From Pseudaminobacter salicylatoxidans (GTDB lineage Bacteria > Pseudomonadota > Alphaproteobacteria > Rhizobiales > Rhizobiaceae): a DNA stretch of 64,000 nucleotides. Shown one piece after another: positions 40,327 to 48,992 of this stretch. How positions within the stretch are numbered: position 1 is the first letter of the stretch; each line of letters begins with the position of its first letter. The notes below the pieces were generated by a model. The model saw only the letters and a program-made list of their open reading frames with translations, had not been told where the DNA came from and ran no database searches. Made by a program: the position numbers and the translations under genes. The DNA lies in contig NZ_QGGG01000008.1 in assembly GCF_003148475.1 (NCBI RefSeq), positions 124,001-188,000 of the forward strand. Reading direction: 5' to 3'.

Positions 40327-41781
40327 GTGGTATATGTTTTTTCGGACTGGACCCAGAAACTGCTGATCGACGGCCGGCGCGTCGATGCCCTGTCCGGCCG
40401 CACCTTCGACACGGTCGATCCCTCCACCGGCAACATCATCGCCAAGATCGCCGAGGCCGACGCCAGCGATGTCGACAAGGCCGTTCGCTCGGCCCGCAAG
40501 GCATTCGAGGGTGACTGGCGGCGCATGCGCGCCAACGAACGCGGGCTGCTTCTGCTCAAACTCGCGGAACTGATCCGCCGCGACGAGGACGAACTGGTGA
40601 GCCTTGAAAGCCTCGACAGCGGCAAGCCCGTCTCGGCGATCCGCCGTCAGGACCTGCCGGCGGTGATCGACACGCTGGTCTACTATGCCGGCATGGCCGA
40701 CAAGATCAACGGCCAGGTCATCCCGGCTCGTCAGGACGCGCTGACCTACACGGTGCGCGAGCCGCTCGGCGTGGTCGGCGCCATCGTCCCATGGAATTTC
40801 CCGCTGATGATCGGCATGTGGAAGATCGCACCGGCGCTGGCCTGCGGCTGCACCGTGGTGCTGAAGCCGGCCGAAATCACCCCGCTGACCGCGCTCAAGA
40901 TCGGCGAACTGGCGCTTGAGGCGGGCTTGCCCGCCGGCACGCTCAACGTGGTGCCCGGCTTCGGGAGGATCGCCGGGCAGGCCATCGTCGACCATCCCGA
41001 TATCGACAAGGTCACTTTCACCGGTTCGCCGACTGTCGGCCGCCAGATCCTTCAGGGCGCGGCAGGCAATCTCAAGCGCGTGACGCTGGAGCTTGGCGGA
41101 AAATCGGCCAACATCATCTTCCCCGACGCCGATCTCGATGCGGCGGTGAAGGCGGCGGCGGCCGGCATTTTCTTCAATACCGGGCAGGTCTGCTCGGCCG
41201 GCTCGCGCATTCTCGCCCATGAATCGGTCTATGACGAGGTGGTCGAGAGGCTGGCGGCCCGTGCCAGCACCGTTCGCATCGGCGATCCGCGCGACAGTTC
41301 CGCCGGCATGGGGCCGCTGGTCTCGGAAGTGCAGATGAACCGGGTGCTGGATTACATCGACATCGGCAGGAAGGAAGGCGCGCGGCTGGTCGCCGGCGGC
41401 AACCGTCACGGCGAGCGCGGCTTCTATGTCGAACCGACCGTCTTTGCCGGGGTCGAGCACGAAATGCGCATCTCGCAGGAAGAGATCTTCGGCCCTGTCG
41501 CGACCGTCATCAGCTTCAAGGACGAAGACGACGCGCTGCGCATCGCCAACGGCACCGTCTACAGCCTCGCCGCCGGTGTCTGGACCGCCGATATCGGCCG
41601 GGCGCATCGCTTCACGCGGCGCCTGAAGGCCGGAACCGTTTGGGTGAACACCTATGGTCCGACCGACATTCGCCTGCCCTGGGGCGGCACGCGCGACTCC
41701 GGCTTCGGCCGCGAACATGGCGAAGAGGCGATCGAGAACTTTACCGAACCTAAAGCGGTCTGGATCAACACTGGCCGCTGA
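40327..41781 (+). CDS. Aldehyde dehydrogenase, probable partner of the formyltransferase (split FDH)
   Basis: The product is 484 aa from the GTG at 40327, 6 nt after GGAGGAA; starts at 40282, 40294 and 40312 are also open but overlap the dyad. All ALDH motifs are present: VPWNFPLMIGMWKIAPALAC, FTGSPTVGR, the general-base Glu in LELGGKSANI and the nucleophilic Cys in NTGQVCSAGSRI, then EEIFGPV. It is an NAD(P)-dependent oxidation enzyme. The next gene is an N-terminal-FDH-like formyltransferase, so together they match the two catalytic halves of 10-formyltetrahydrofolate dehydrogenase (ALDH1L1). No acyl-carrier domain, which bridges the halves in the animal enzyme, is seen. Confidence 0.82.
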   Translation: MVYVFSDWTQKLLIDGRRVDALSGRTFDTVDPSTGNIIAKIAEADASDVDKAVRSARKAFEGDWRRMRANERGLLLLKLAELIRRDEDELVSLESLDSGKPVSAIRRQDLPAVIDTLVYYAGMADKINGQVIPARQDALTYTVREPLGVVGAIVPWNFPLMIGMWKIAPALACGCTVVLKPAEITPLTALKIGELALEAGLPAGTLNVVPGFGRIAGQAIVDHPDIDKVTFTGSPTVGRQILQGAAGNLKRVTLELGGKSANIIFPDADLDAAVKAAAAGIFFNTGQVCSAGSRILAHESVYDEVVERLAARASTVRIGDPRDSSAGMGPLVSEVQMNRVLDYIDIGRKEGARLVAGGNRHGERGFYVEPTVFAGVEHEMRISQEEIFGPVATVISFKDEDDALRIANGTVYSLAAGVWTADIGRAHRFTRRLKAGTVWVNTYGPTDIRLPWGGTRDSGFGREHGEEAIENFTEPKAVWINTGR

Positions 41782-41894
41782 ATGTCTCGCGCCGAGAGGC
41801 GCGAGCCGGTTGCAACCGCAGGGCGCCCCCTTCGCAAAGGCTATATGCCAGGCGTCGGGGGAACCCTGCCCAATCCGAAGAAGATCAAGCCCTT

Positions 41895-42866
41895 ATGCGT
41901 ATCGCCATCATCGGACAACAGGCTTTCGGACAAAGCGTGCTCGAGGCATTCCTGGAACGCGGCGACGAGATCGCCGGCGTATTCTGCGCACCGGAAAAGC
42001 CGGGCGCGCGGCCCGACCCCTTGCGGCTCGCGGCCGAAAAGGCCGACCTCAAACTGTTCCAGCTTCCCAGCCTCAAGGGTGAAGCGGCCGAAAACGCGTT
42101 GCGCGCGCTCGACGTCGATCTCGCAGTCATGGCCTATGTGCTGCAGTTCGCGCCGCAGTCCTTCGTCAATATCCCCCGGCACGGCACCATCCAGTATCAC
42201 CCGTCGCTGCTGCCTAAGTATCGCGGGCCAAGCTCTATCAACTGGCCGATCATCAAGGGCGAAACGCAAACCGGTCTCACCATCTTCCGGCCTACCGACG
42301 GGCTCGATGAAGGCCCGGTGATCCTGCAAAAAAGTGTCGACATCGGCCCGGAAGACACGCTGGGCAGCGTCTATTTCGACTGGCTGTTCCCGCTCGGGGT
42401 CGAGGCCATGCTGGAAGCGGCCGATCTGGTGATTGCCGGCCGCCACAGCCAAACCGTGCAGGACGAGAGCCAGGCCTCATATGAAGGCTGGTGCAAAGAC
42501 CCGGAGGCAAAGATCAACTGGCATGGCCATGTCGATGCCATTCACAACCTGATCCGCGGCTGCGACCCCGCGCCCGGTGCCTGGACGACGATTGGCGGCG
42601 CGAAGGTGCGGCTGTTCGACGTGCGCAAGCACCCGGTGCGCCGTTTCGGAGATGTTGTCGGCAAACCGGGCGAGATCGTCGCCGTCGGTGAGCAAAGCTT
42701 CTCGGTCAGCGTGCAGGGCGGTGTCCTCGAAATCTTCAAGGCGCGCACGCAAACCGGGCAAAAGCTATCAGGTGCCGAACTCGCCGCCGCTTATGCGCTG
42801 ACCGCAGGCATGAAGCTCGACGTCGAGGCAGAAGCGAAGGAAAAAGCCGCCGAGACCGCTTCCTGA
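41895..42866 (+). CDS. 10-formyltetrahydrofolate hydrolase/formyltransferase (FDH N-terminal-like)
   Basis: The product is 323 aa from the ATG at 41895. The N-terminal formyltransferase fold runs ~1-200 (MRIAIIGQQAFGQSV); folate-site residues are His102 in HPSLLPKYRG and Asp138 in TDGLDEGPV. A C-terminal FMT-type domain follows. YEGWCKDPEAKINW and IHNLIRGCDPAPGAW match the ALDH1L1 hydrolase domain better than methionyl-tRNA formyltransferase. It would split 10-formyl-THF and pass formyl to the ALDH for oxidation to CO2, or act as hydrolase alone. The gene lies 113 bp after the ALDH gene and ends at a strong terminator. A tRNA formyltransferase paralogue remains an alternative. Confidence 0.82.
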   Translation: MRIAIIGQQAFGQSVLEAFLERGDEIAGVFCAPEKPGARPDPLRLAAEKADLKLFQLPSLKGEAAENALRALDVDLAVMAYVLQFAPQSFVNIPRHGTIQYHPSLLPKYRGPSSINWPIIKGETQTGLTIFRPTDGLDEGPVILQKSVDIGPEDTLGSVYFDWLFPLGVEAMLEAADLVIAGRHSQTVQDESQASYEGWCKDPEAKINWHGHVDAIHNLIRGCDPAPGAWTTIGGAKVRLFDVRKHPVRRFGDVVGKPGEIVAVGEQSFSVSVQGGVLEIFKARTQTGQKLSGAELAAAYALTAGMKLDVEAEAKEKAAETAS

Positions 42867-42907
42867 CTTTTCCGTGGCCGGTTCAGAAGTTTCCCATCTT
42901 CCCCTTT

Positions 42908-42936
42908 GGCCGCCGAGCGATCGGCGGCCTTTTTTT
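42908..42936 (+). terminator. Rho-independent terminator of the ALDH/formyltransferase unit
   Basis: GGCCGCCGA (42908-42916), loop GCGA, TCGGCGGCC (42921-42929), then seven Ts. A textbook hairpin 42 nt after the stop, separating this unit from the convergent globin gene. Confidence 0.93.
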
Positions 42937-42958
42937 CGAGAGATAAGGGTTATACCGA

Positions 42959-43522
42959 CTACCGCGATGTTTCGGCGCCGCTGGCTTCGAGGCTTCGAAG
43001 GTCAAGTTCCCGGTTGCTATGCCGGGGCCTGTAGAACTGACCCCGCTGGGTGGCGACGCCCATCTCCAGACTGTCGGCAATCCGCCGGGCGCGCTCGATG
43101 AAATGCGCGGCCGCGACGGGCGGGCACAGCTCCACCGCCGTTGCCTCGAACAGGTCCAGCCATCGATCGAAATGCGCACCGCCAATCGGCAGCCCCACAT
43201 GCCTCTGCATGGGCTGCCCGTGATAGCGCCCGGACATCAGCGCCACTGAGGACCAGAACGCGCAGAGCTTGGCGATATGGTGCTCCCAATCGGTAATCCG
43301 CGCGGCAAAGATCGGGCCGATCAATGTGTCCTGCCGGACGCGATCGTAAAAGGTGCGAACGAGCCGCTCGATCATCGTCTCGTCGATCCCCGTCCTTTCC
43401 ATGATCTCGGCGGTGATGCTGGAGCGGCGCTCCGGCCCGCCTTCCTGCACCGACCGCACGGAAATGGTATCGTCCCGCGCAGCTTGCGGCGCGGCCGAAT
43501 TCGTCTGAACTTCCTTGCTCAT
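42959..43522 (-). CDS. Group III truncated hemoglobin
   Basis: The product is 187 aa from the ATG at 43522; the ~55-residue N-terminal extension (PQAARDDTISVRSVQEGGPE) and C-terminal tail flank a 2/2 globin core. The core reads IERLVRTFYDRVRQDTLIGP, then ITDWEHHIAKLCAFWSSVAL with the family Trp, and the proximal-His region MQRHVGLPIGGAHFDRWLDL. These globins bind NO and O2 and often protect against nitrosative stress. An NsrR-like operator lies in the divergent promoter region it shares with the DUF1971 gene, and nsrR is 6 kb away, so NO-inducible expression is expected. Confidence 0.88.
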   Translation of the reverse strand: MSKEVQTNSAAPQAARDDTISVRSVQEGGPERRSSITAEIMERTGIDETMIERLVRTFYDRVRQDTLIGPIFAARITDWEHHIAKLCAFWSSVALMSGRYHGQPMQRHVGLPIGGAHFDRWLDLFEATAVELCPPVAAAHFIERARRIADSLEMGVATQRGQFYRPRHSNRELDLRSLEASGAETSR

Positions 43523-43666
43523 ATCGCAACACCCAGCAGTGAGACGGCCGCAACTGCTCCTCTGAGCATGGCGATATGATGACGAGATTTCCCTGGCATG
43601 ATGGTGACCTTGTTCCGAACTGAGCGCGTTGTTCCTGAGAACCACACACCGCAAAAAGGCTTCACA

Positions 43667-43689
43667 AAGATATAACCTAAATGTATCTT
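43667..43689. promoter_or_regulatory. NsrR-like operator, 23 bp
   Basis: Arms AAGATATA and TGTATCTT with a 7-bp spacer give the 23-bp length and AAGAT/ATCTT ends of known NsrR sites; seven of eight arm positions are symmetric. It lies 144 bp before the globin start and 58 bp before the DUF1971 start, in their shared divergent region. Confidence 0.72.
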
Positions 43690-43747
43690 ATGGGGCATGA
43701 ATTGCAACTCGACGTCCCGCGACGTTTTGGCTTGGCGAAAGAACCGC

Positions 43748-44056
43748 ATGTCCCCTGTTCCCGAAACGCTTCCGCACGGCCTGGTGGCCTATGGCCGATC
43801 ACCCGACTTCACTCCGCAGAACCTGCCCGCCAAGCTGCAGGCGGCGCACGCAACGAAAGCCGGCACATGGGGATTGCTTCACGTGCTGGAGGGCAAAGTG
43901 CTCTACCGGCTGGAAGAACCCCATTCGGACCAGCGAATGGTGGCAGCCGATGAAAGGCTGGTTATCGAACCCGGCATATCGCACCGCGTCGCCTTCGTCG
44001 AACCGGGGCGATTCTTCATTGAGTTCTACCGCGCCATCGAGCCGGCAAATCCATGA
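43748..44056 (+). CDS. DUF1971 protein (TehB-like cupin)
   Basis: The product is 102 aa from the ATG at 43748 (MSPVPETLPHGLVAYGRSPD); an upstream GTG-type extension lacks family features. The small cupin-like fold has WGLLHVLEGKVLYRLEEP and IEPGISHRVAFVEPGRFFIE, matching the DUF1971/tellurite-resistance-associated domain. In many proteobacteria this gene accompanies nitrate/nitrite or NO-stress genes, as here beside a globin and an NsrR-like site. Biochemical role unknown. Confidence 0.8.
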   Translation: MSPVPETLPHGLVAYGRSPDFTPQNLPAKLQAAHATKAGTWGLLHVLEGKVLYRLEEPHSDQRMVAADERLVIEPGISHRVAFVEPGRFFIEFYRAIEPANP

Positions 44057-44391
44057 GCTTGGTGAACCGTCATAAGAAAAAGCGTCGCTTCATCCCGGCA
44101 ATTGCCGGAACCAGCGGCCCGGCGGCAGGACAATTCCGCACATGCGTCACCGATCATTGCCAACCAGAAATTGAAAAGATAGAAATATGATAGATCATAA
44201 CCAATCGATGAAAGGCAGGCAGCGGTCGTGCACAGGCGGAGGTCTCGGGTGCTGCTTGTCTCTGGCGGTACGGCTCCTGGACTCCGGGGTTTCGCGTCAG
44301 AACAGTGACCCATCGGCCCTGACCGGCGGTCGCATGTCATGACGCAGTGCTTTACGCGACGCATGCCAGCCGAGGAGCACGGGGCGTCCGC
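44057..44391. other. 335-bp leader/promoter region of the cbb3 operon
   Basis: A 14-bp palindrome CCGGCAATTGCCGG (44095-44108) follows the DUF1971 gene. A weak NsrR-like dyad is at 44176-44198. I looked for a TTGAT-N4-ATCAA Fnr/FixK box and found no convincing one. Roughly 190 bp then lead to ccoN without a gene. Confidence 0.45.
44176..44198. promoter_or_regulatory. Weak NsrR-like dyad upstream of ccoN
   Basis: The 23-bp span begins AAGATAGA and ends TAGATCAT; the outer AaGAT/ATCaT positions are kept, the rest is imperfect. It is 193 bp before ccoN, so it would act only with a long leader. Confidence 0.35.
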
Positions 44392-46047
44392 ATGATCTCA
44401 CAACTCACCTTAGGCGAACGGCAACTCGCACTGGCCACCTCGGCCGTTGTGGTGGCTCTCGGATTGGCCATGGCAGTGCTCGGGCGAGGCGACCTGATGG
44501 GCGGTCAGGGCTTCATAGTGCTGCTGTTCGGCATCGCGATGCTTTTCGCGGTCATGTCGGGATATTATGCCCCCGAACCGTCGAGCGAGCGGCTTGCGCA
44601 ATATTACGACGACCCCATTCGGGCCGGCATCATCGTGTCGATGATCTGGGCGATCGTCGCCATGTTCGTCGGAGATTGGGTCGCCTGGCTGCTGGCCTAT
44701 CCCGACATGACCTTCGACGCGCCCTGGGCGAGCTTCGGCCGGCTGCGGCCGGTGCACACCACGGGCATCATTTTCGGTTTCGGCGGCAATGCGTTGATCG
44801 CAACGTCCTTTCATGTGCTTCAGCGGACGTCGCGCACGCGCCTGCCCGACCAGTTCAGCCCGTGGTTCATCCTCGTCGGCTATAATCTTTTCTGTCTGCT
44901 CGCCGTTTCCGGCTATCTGATGGGGATCACCCAGTCGAAGGAATATGCCGAGCCTGAATGGTATGCCGATATCTGGCTGGTGGTCGTGTGGGTGAGCTAT
45001 CTGGCCCTCTATTTGCGCACGCTCGCGCGACGCAAGGAGCCGCATATCTACGTCGCGAACTGGTATTTCATGGCGTTCATCCTCGTGGTGGCCATGCTCC
45101 ACATCGTCAACAATCTGGCGGTGCCGCTTTCCCTGGGCAGCGCCAAAAGCTACTCGCTGTTCTCCGGCGTGCAGGACGCGATGACCCAATGGTGGTACGG
45201 CCACAATGCCGTGGCCTTCTTCCTCACGGCGGGCTTCCTCGGCATGATGTACTACTATCTGCCGAAGCGCGCCGGCAGGCCGATCTTCTCCTATCGCATG
45301 TCGATCATCGGCTTCTGGGGCATCACCTTCTTCTACATGTGGGCGGGGTCGCACCACCTGCATTACACGGCATTGCCGCAGTGGGTGCAGACGCTCGGCA
45401 TGACCTTCTCACTGATGCTTCTCATACCTTCGTGGATTGCGGCGGCGAATGCGCTGCTCACCCTCAACGGCGCCTGGCACAAGGTGCGCGACGACGCCAC
45501 CTTGCGTTTCATGATGGTTGCGGCGGTGTTCTACGGACTGGCCACTTTCGAAGGTTCGTTCCTGGCGATCCGGCCGGTCAACTCGCTGTCGCACTATACG
45601 GACTGGACGGTCGCCCATGTCCACGCCGGAACGCTCGGCTGGAACTCGATGATCACATTCGGCGCGATCTACTACCTCGTTCCGCAATTGTGGAAGCGCC
45701 CGCAGATGTACTCGCCTGCGCTTGTCGAGGTGCATTTCTGGCTCGCCGTCGCCGGCACCTTTGTTTACGTCTTCGCGATGTGGAACTCCGGCATCATCCA
45801 GGGCCTGATGTGGCGCACCTATAATGAAAGCGGAACGCTGGCCTATTCATTCATCGACTCGGTGGTGGTGATGCATCCCTACTACGTCGCGCGCGGCGTG
45901 GGCGGCCTCCTGTTCCTGATCGGCTCCATAATCGGCTTCTACAACATCTGGATGACCATCCGCACGGCGCGATCGAGCTTGCGCGCCTCAGCAGATCAGC
46001 CGTTTGCCGCCCCGTCGAGCGGTGGCGCCATGCAGGCCGGAGAATAA
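44392..46047 (+). CDS. ccoN: cbb3-type cytochrome c oxidase subunit I (CcoN/FixN)
   Basis: The product is 551 aa from the ATG at 44392, with twelve or more membrane helices. Heme b and b3-CuB ligands are visible: HTTGIIFGFGGNA, the CuB region QWWYGHNAVAFFLTAGFLGM and SHHLHYTALPQWVQTLG, and VAHVHAGTLGWNSMITF, which includes the Tyr helix typical of C-family oxidases. It reduces O2 to water with high affinity in microaerobic conditions and pumps protons. It is first in the run ccoN-ccoO-ccoQ-ccoP, with 5 bp to ccoO. Confidence 0.97.
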   Translation: MISQLTLGERQLALATSAVVVALGLAMAVLGRGDLMGGQGFIVLLFGIAMLFAVMSGYYAPEPSSERLAQYYDDPIRAGIIVSMIWAIVAMFVGDWVAWLLAYPDMTFDAPWASFGRLRPVHTTGIIFGFGGNALIATSFHVLQRTSRTRLPDQFSPWFILVGYNLFCLLAVSGYLMGITQSKEYAEPEWYADIWLVVVWVSYLALYLRTLARRKEPHIYVANWYFMAFILVVAMLHIVNNLAVPLSLGSAKSYSLFSGVQDAMTQWWYGHNAVAFFLTAGFLGMMYYYLPKRAGRPIFSYRMSIIGFWGITFFYMWAGSHHLHYTALPQWVQTLGMTFSLMLLIPSWIAAANALLTLNGAWHKVRDDATLRFMMVAAVFYGLATFEGSFLAIRPVNSLSHYTDWTVAHVHAGTLGWNSMITFGAIYYLVPQLWKRPQMYSPALVEVHFWLAVAGTFVYVFAMWNSGIIQGLMWRTYNESGTLAYSFIDSVVVMHPYYVARGVGGLLFLIGSIIGFYNIWMTIRTARSSLRASADQPFAAPSSGGAMQAGE

Positions 46048-46052
46048 ACGCA

Positions 46053-46790
46053 ATGTTCGGGACGCACTATAAGCTTGAACGCCACAGCATCGGTCTCACC
46101 ATTGCGATCATCGTCGTGGCGAGTATCGGCGGACTGGTCGAGATCGCGCCTCTGTTCACCATCGACCAGACGGTCGAGAAAGCGCCGAACATGCGCGTGT
46201 ACACACCGCTGGAGGTGGCCGGGCGCAATATCTACATCCGCGAGGGATGCTATGCCTGCCATTCGCAGATGATCCGCACGCTGCGCGACGAGGTCGAGCG
46301 ATATGGGCCATACTCGCTGGCCGTTGAATCACAATACGACCACCCGATGCTGTGGGGTTCGAAGCGCACCGGACCCGACCTCGCACGCCTGGGCGGCAAA
46401 TACTCCGATGAGTGGCATGTCGCGCACCTCGACAATCCGCGCGATGTCGTGCCGGAATCGGTGATGCCGGCCTACCGCTTCCTCAAGCAGACCACGCTTC
46501 GCATCGACGACCTGCCACAACATCTTGCCGCGCTCAGGAAGGTCGGGGTGCCCTACACCGACGACATGATCCGGAATGCCGTCAGCGATGCCTTTGGCCA
46601 GGCTGTGCCGGAGAGCCCGCAGGCAGACGGGGTCAAGACCCGCTATGGCGAGGAAACCACCATACGCGCATTCGACAGCAATCCCGGCAGCGTGACCGAA
46701 ATGGATGCGCTGGTCGCCTATCTGCAAATCCTCGGAAAGCTGACCGACGCAGCCCACGAACCGCAACAAGCACAGGCGCAAGCCCAATGA
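46053..46790 (+). CDS. ccoO: cbb3 oxidase mono-heme subunit II (CcoO/FixO)
   Basis: The product is 245 aa. One N-terminal membrane anchor (~12-35) and a periplasmic cytochrome c domain with heme motif CYACHSQ and distal Met in VMPAYRFL. It carries electrons from CcoP to CcoN. The stop overlaps the ccoQ start (ATGA). The C-terminal tail is a low-complexity run of Gln and Ala. Confidence 0.97.
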   Translation: MFGTHYKLERHSIGLTIAIIVVASIGGLVEIAPLFTIDQTVEKAPNMRVYTPLEVAGRNIYIREGCYACHSQMIRTLRDEVERYGPYSLAVESQYDHPMLWGSKRTGPDLARLGGKYSDEWHVAHLDNPRDVVPESVMPAYRFLKQTTLRIDDLPQHLAALRKVGVPYTDDMIRNAVSDAFGQAVPESPQADGVKTRYGEETTIRAFDSNPGSVTEMDALVAYLQILGKLTDAAHEPQQAQAQAQ

Positions 46791-46960
46791 ACGGATTTGA
46801 GCACGACACACTCGTGGCCTTCGCCAAGTCGTGGGGGCTCTTCTACCTGATCGCGATGGCTATCGGCGTCATCGTCTACACATTCTGGCCTGGCAGCAAG
46901 AAACGCTTCGACCATGCCGCAAACAGCATCATGGATGATGAGAACGGGCCATGGGCGTGA
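46787..46960 (+). CDS. ccoQ: cbb3 oxidase small subunit CcoQ
   Basis: The product is 57 aa from the ATG at 46787, overlapping the ccoO stop. It has a single membrane helix (SWGLFYLIAMAIGVIVYTFW) followed by PGSKKRFDHAAN, the usual CcoQ pattern. It stabilises the complex and the CcoP association. The 3' end overlaps ccoP by 10 nt. Confidence 0.92.
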   Translation: MNGFEHDTLVAFAKSWGLFYLIAMAIGVIVYTFWPGSKKRFDHAANSIMDDENGPWA

Positions 46961-47832
46961 ACGAACGCGATCCCTATACCGGCCATGCAACGACCGGGCA
47001 CGAATGGAACGGCATCAAGGAACTGAACACGGCGGTGCCGAAGGCGGTATGGCTGTTCCTGGCGGGAACATTCCTGTTCTCGCTTGGCTACTGGATTCTG
47101 ATGCCGGCATGGCCGCTGGGCACGACCTATAGCAAGGGGCTGCTGGGCGACGATGTCCGCCAGGACGTGGCGGCCCATCTGGAGGCGGGTGCTGCCAACC
47201 GTGCCGCCTGGACGACGCGCATCGACACGGAAGACATGTCGACGATCCTCGCCGACGATGAACTGATGCGGGACGTACGCCAGACGGGTCGCGCGCTCTT
47301 CGGCGACAATTGCGCCGTCTGCCACGGCCTTCGCGCCACCGGCGGACCCGGCTTCCCCGATCTCGTCGACACTGCATGGTTGTGGGGCGGAACGCCCGAG
47401 GCGGTGCTTGAGACGATCCGCGTGGGCATCAATTCCGAACATCCCGAGACGCGCACCTCGCAGATGCCCGCCTTCGGGCGCGACCAGATGCTGGAGCAAC
47501 CGGCAATACTCGATGCGGTGGCCTATGTGCGCTCGCTCTCGCAGCCCGAGGTGGCGAATGGCCCTCAAGCCGAGAGGGCTAAGGCCGGGCAACAGGTCTT
47601 CGCGGACAATTGCAGTTCCTGTCATGGCGAAGACGCCCGGGGCAACACCGAACTGGGAGCGCCCGATCTCACCGATCGGTTCTGGATTTACGGGGGCGAC
47701 GAGGCGTCGGTCTATCGGACGGTGTATGGCGGCCGCGAGGGGCATATGCCCACCTGGGAAAAACGACTGAGCGAAACCGACCGCAAGATCCTGACGCTCT
47801 ATGTCCTCGACCTGCCGAAGAGCGCGCCATGA
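46951..47832 (+). CDS. ccoP: cbb3 oxidase di-heme subunit III (CcoP/FixP)
   Basis: The product is 293 aa from the ATG at 46951. One membrane helix (~30-50, AVWLFLAGTFLFSLGYWILM) is followed by two c-type heme domains: NCAVCHGL and NCSSCHGE, with Met ligands in SQMPAFGRD and GHMPTWEKR. It accepts electrons from soluble cytochrome c. The stop overlaps the next small gene (ATGA). Confidence 0.97.
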   Translation: MGVNERDPYTGHATTGHEWNGIKELNTAVPKAVWLFLAGTFLFSLGYWILMPAWPLGTTYSKGLLGDDVRQDVAAHLEAGAANRAAWTTRIDTEDMSTILADDELMRDVRQTGRALFGDNCAVCHGLRATGGPGFPDLVDTAWLWGGTPEAVLETIRVGINSEHPETRTSQMPAFGRDQMLEQPAILDAVAYVRSLSQPEVANGPQAERAKAGQQVFADNCSSCHGEDARGNTELGAPDLTDRFWIYGGDEASVYRTVYGGREGHMPTWEKRLSETDRKILTLYVLDLPKSAP

Positions 47833-48011
47833 CGGCCAGGACGAAACAACGCCTGCTGCTCGGCCTGTGGGTTCTGGTGGGCGTGAGCGTTTTTGTAGGC
47901 GCGAATGTGCATCTGCTCTGGAATTCCCTGCTGTCGCAGCCGGACTGCGTTCCCCACGCGAAGGCTCCGGGACAGAATGGACAATTTCGCGCGGCACAAT
48001 CATCCTGCTGA
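47829..48011 (+). CDS. Small membrane protein in the cbb3 operon, 60 aa
   Basis: The start overlaps the ccoP stop by 4 nt, so translation is coupled. It has one membrane helix (LLLGLWVLVGVSVFVGANVH), then a short tail with two cysteines (QPDCVPH and the C-terminal SSC). It occupies the place where ccoG or ccoH is found elsewhere but has no ferredoxin or FixH features. The cysteines could serve in copper handling or a disulfide; function unknown. Confidence 0.7.
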   Translation: MTARTKQRLLLGLWVLVGVSVFVGANVHLLWNSLLSQPDCVPHAKAPGQNGQFRAAQSSC

Positions 48012-48027
48012 AGGGAAGTGAAAAGCA

Positions 48028-48897
48028 ATGGCAGCGACGCGCAATATCGACATGCTTCCGCCAGTCGTTCCCGCTGTCGGGGCGACACGTACGGACTGGC
48101 GCCGCCATATGCCGACGGCGGCAGCCTTCTCGTGGCTCAAGGCTGGCTGGCGGGATTTCACGACACGTCCGGGCCTGAGCCTGCTTTATGGCGTGCTCGT
48201 GTTCGTAATTTCCATCGTCATCATTGGCGGCCTCTTCCGGTTCGGTCGCGACTACATCCTGTTGCCCGCGCTGTCGGGCTTTCTGGTGGCAGGCCCGCTG
48301 ATCGCAGTTGGCCTGTATGAGAAGAGCCGCCGTCTCGAACAAGGCACACCGGTGACGCTTGGACGGATGATCTTCGTCCGGTCGCGCTCGGGCGGGCAGA
48401 TCCTGTTCGTCGGCGTGCTCCTGTGCATGCTCGCCATGTTGTGGATGCGCGCGGCGGTCCTTCTCTATGCGCTTTTCTTCGGGCTCCTGCCCTTCCCCGG
48501 CGTTCACGACATCATGCCGATCCTGATCGGCACGCCGCGCGGGCTGGGCCTTATCATCGTCGGCAGCCTGATCGGCGGGCTGTTTGCGGCTTTTGCCTTT
48601 GCAATCAGCGTTTTTTCCGTCCCGATGCTGCTTGATCGCCGGACAGATGCACTGACGGCGATGGGAGAGAGCATGGCCACCGTCTGGAACAACAGGCCGG
48701 TCATGCTATGCTGGGGCGCCATCGTCGTGGTCCTGTTCGGCCTTAGCGTGGTGACGGGATTGCTTGGCCTCATCGTGGTCTTTCCAGTGCTCGGCCATGC
48801 GACGTGGCATGCTTATACGGCGATGCGGCCGGCGGTCGATCTCGGTGAAAAGGAAGAGCCCGACAGTCCGGCGGAATTGCGGGAAGTTCCGTCATGA
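48028..48897 (+). CDS. DUF2189 integral membrane protein
   Basis: The product is 289 aa from the ATG at 48028. Six or so membrane helices are expected, with the DUF2189 pattern: WLKAGWRDFTTRPGLSLLYG, LLPALSGFLVAGPLIAVGLY and FAISVFSVPMLLDRRTDALT, and the C-terminal VFPVLGHATWHAYTAMR. The family often accompanies cytochrome oxidase operons. Role unknown; assembly or lipid environment of the oxidase is a guess. The stop overlaps the next small gene (ATGA). Confidence 0.83.
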   Translation: MAATRNIDMLPPVVPAVGATRTDWRRHMPTAAAFSWLKAGWRDFTTRPGLSLLYGVLVFVISIVIIGGLFRFGRDYILLPALSGFLVAGPLIAVGLYEKSRRLEQGTPVTLGRMIFVRSRSGGQILFVGVLLCMLAMLWMRAAVLLYALFFGLLPFPGVHDIMPILIGTPRGLGLIIVGSLIGGLFAAFAFAISVFSVPMLLDRRTDALTAMGESMATVWNNRPVMLCWGAIVVVLFGLSVVTGLLGLIVVFPVLGHATWHAYTAMRPAVDLGEKEEPDSPAELREVPS

Positions 48898-48992
48898 GCG
48901 GTAGCGCATCGGGCACCGCGGCACCTGTCACCAATTCAGGCGCACCGGGTCCGGTCGATCCAAATCCTTGCGTGATACAGGTCACGAAATGA
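48894..48992 (+). CDS. Very small gene, 32 aa, between DUF2189 and ccoS
   Basis: ATG 48894 overlaps the DUF2189 stop and its own stop overlaps the ccoS start, so the frame is held in place by coupled overlaps on both sides. The peptide is Gly/Pro/Ala-rich with one Cys near the end (PNPCVIQVTK). It may be a real micropeptide or a translational bridge to ccoS. Confidence 0.45.
   Translation: MSGSASGTAAPVTNSGAPGPVDPNPCVIQVTK

Noticed and set aside
40324-41718. 464-residue minus-strand frame opposite the aldehyde dehydrogenase
   Set aside because: Arg/Asp/Ala/Gly-rich antisense translation with no recognisable domain.
43681-43747. Upstream start for the DUF1971 gene
   Set aside because: It would begin beside or within the NsrR-like dyad, and the added residues do not resemble the family.
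46876-48507. 543-residue minus-strand frame across ccoP and the following genes
   Set aside because: Composition of an antisense shadow; the plus strand has clear heme motifs and overlapping starts.
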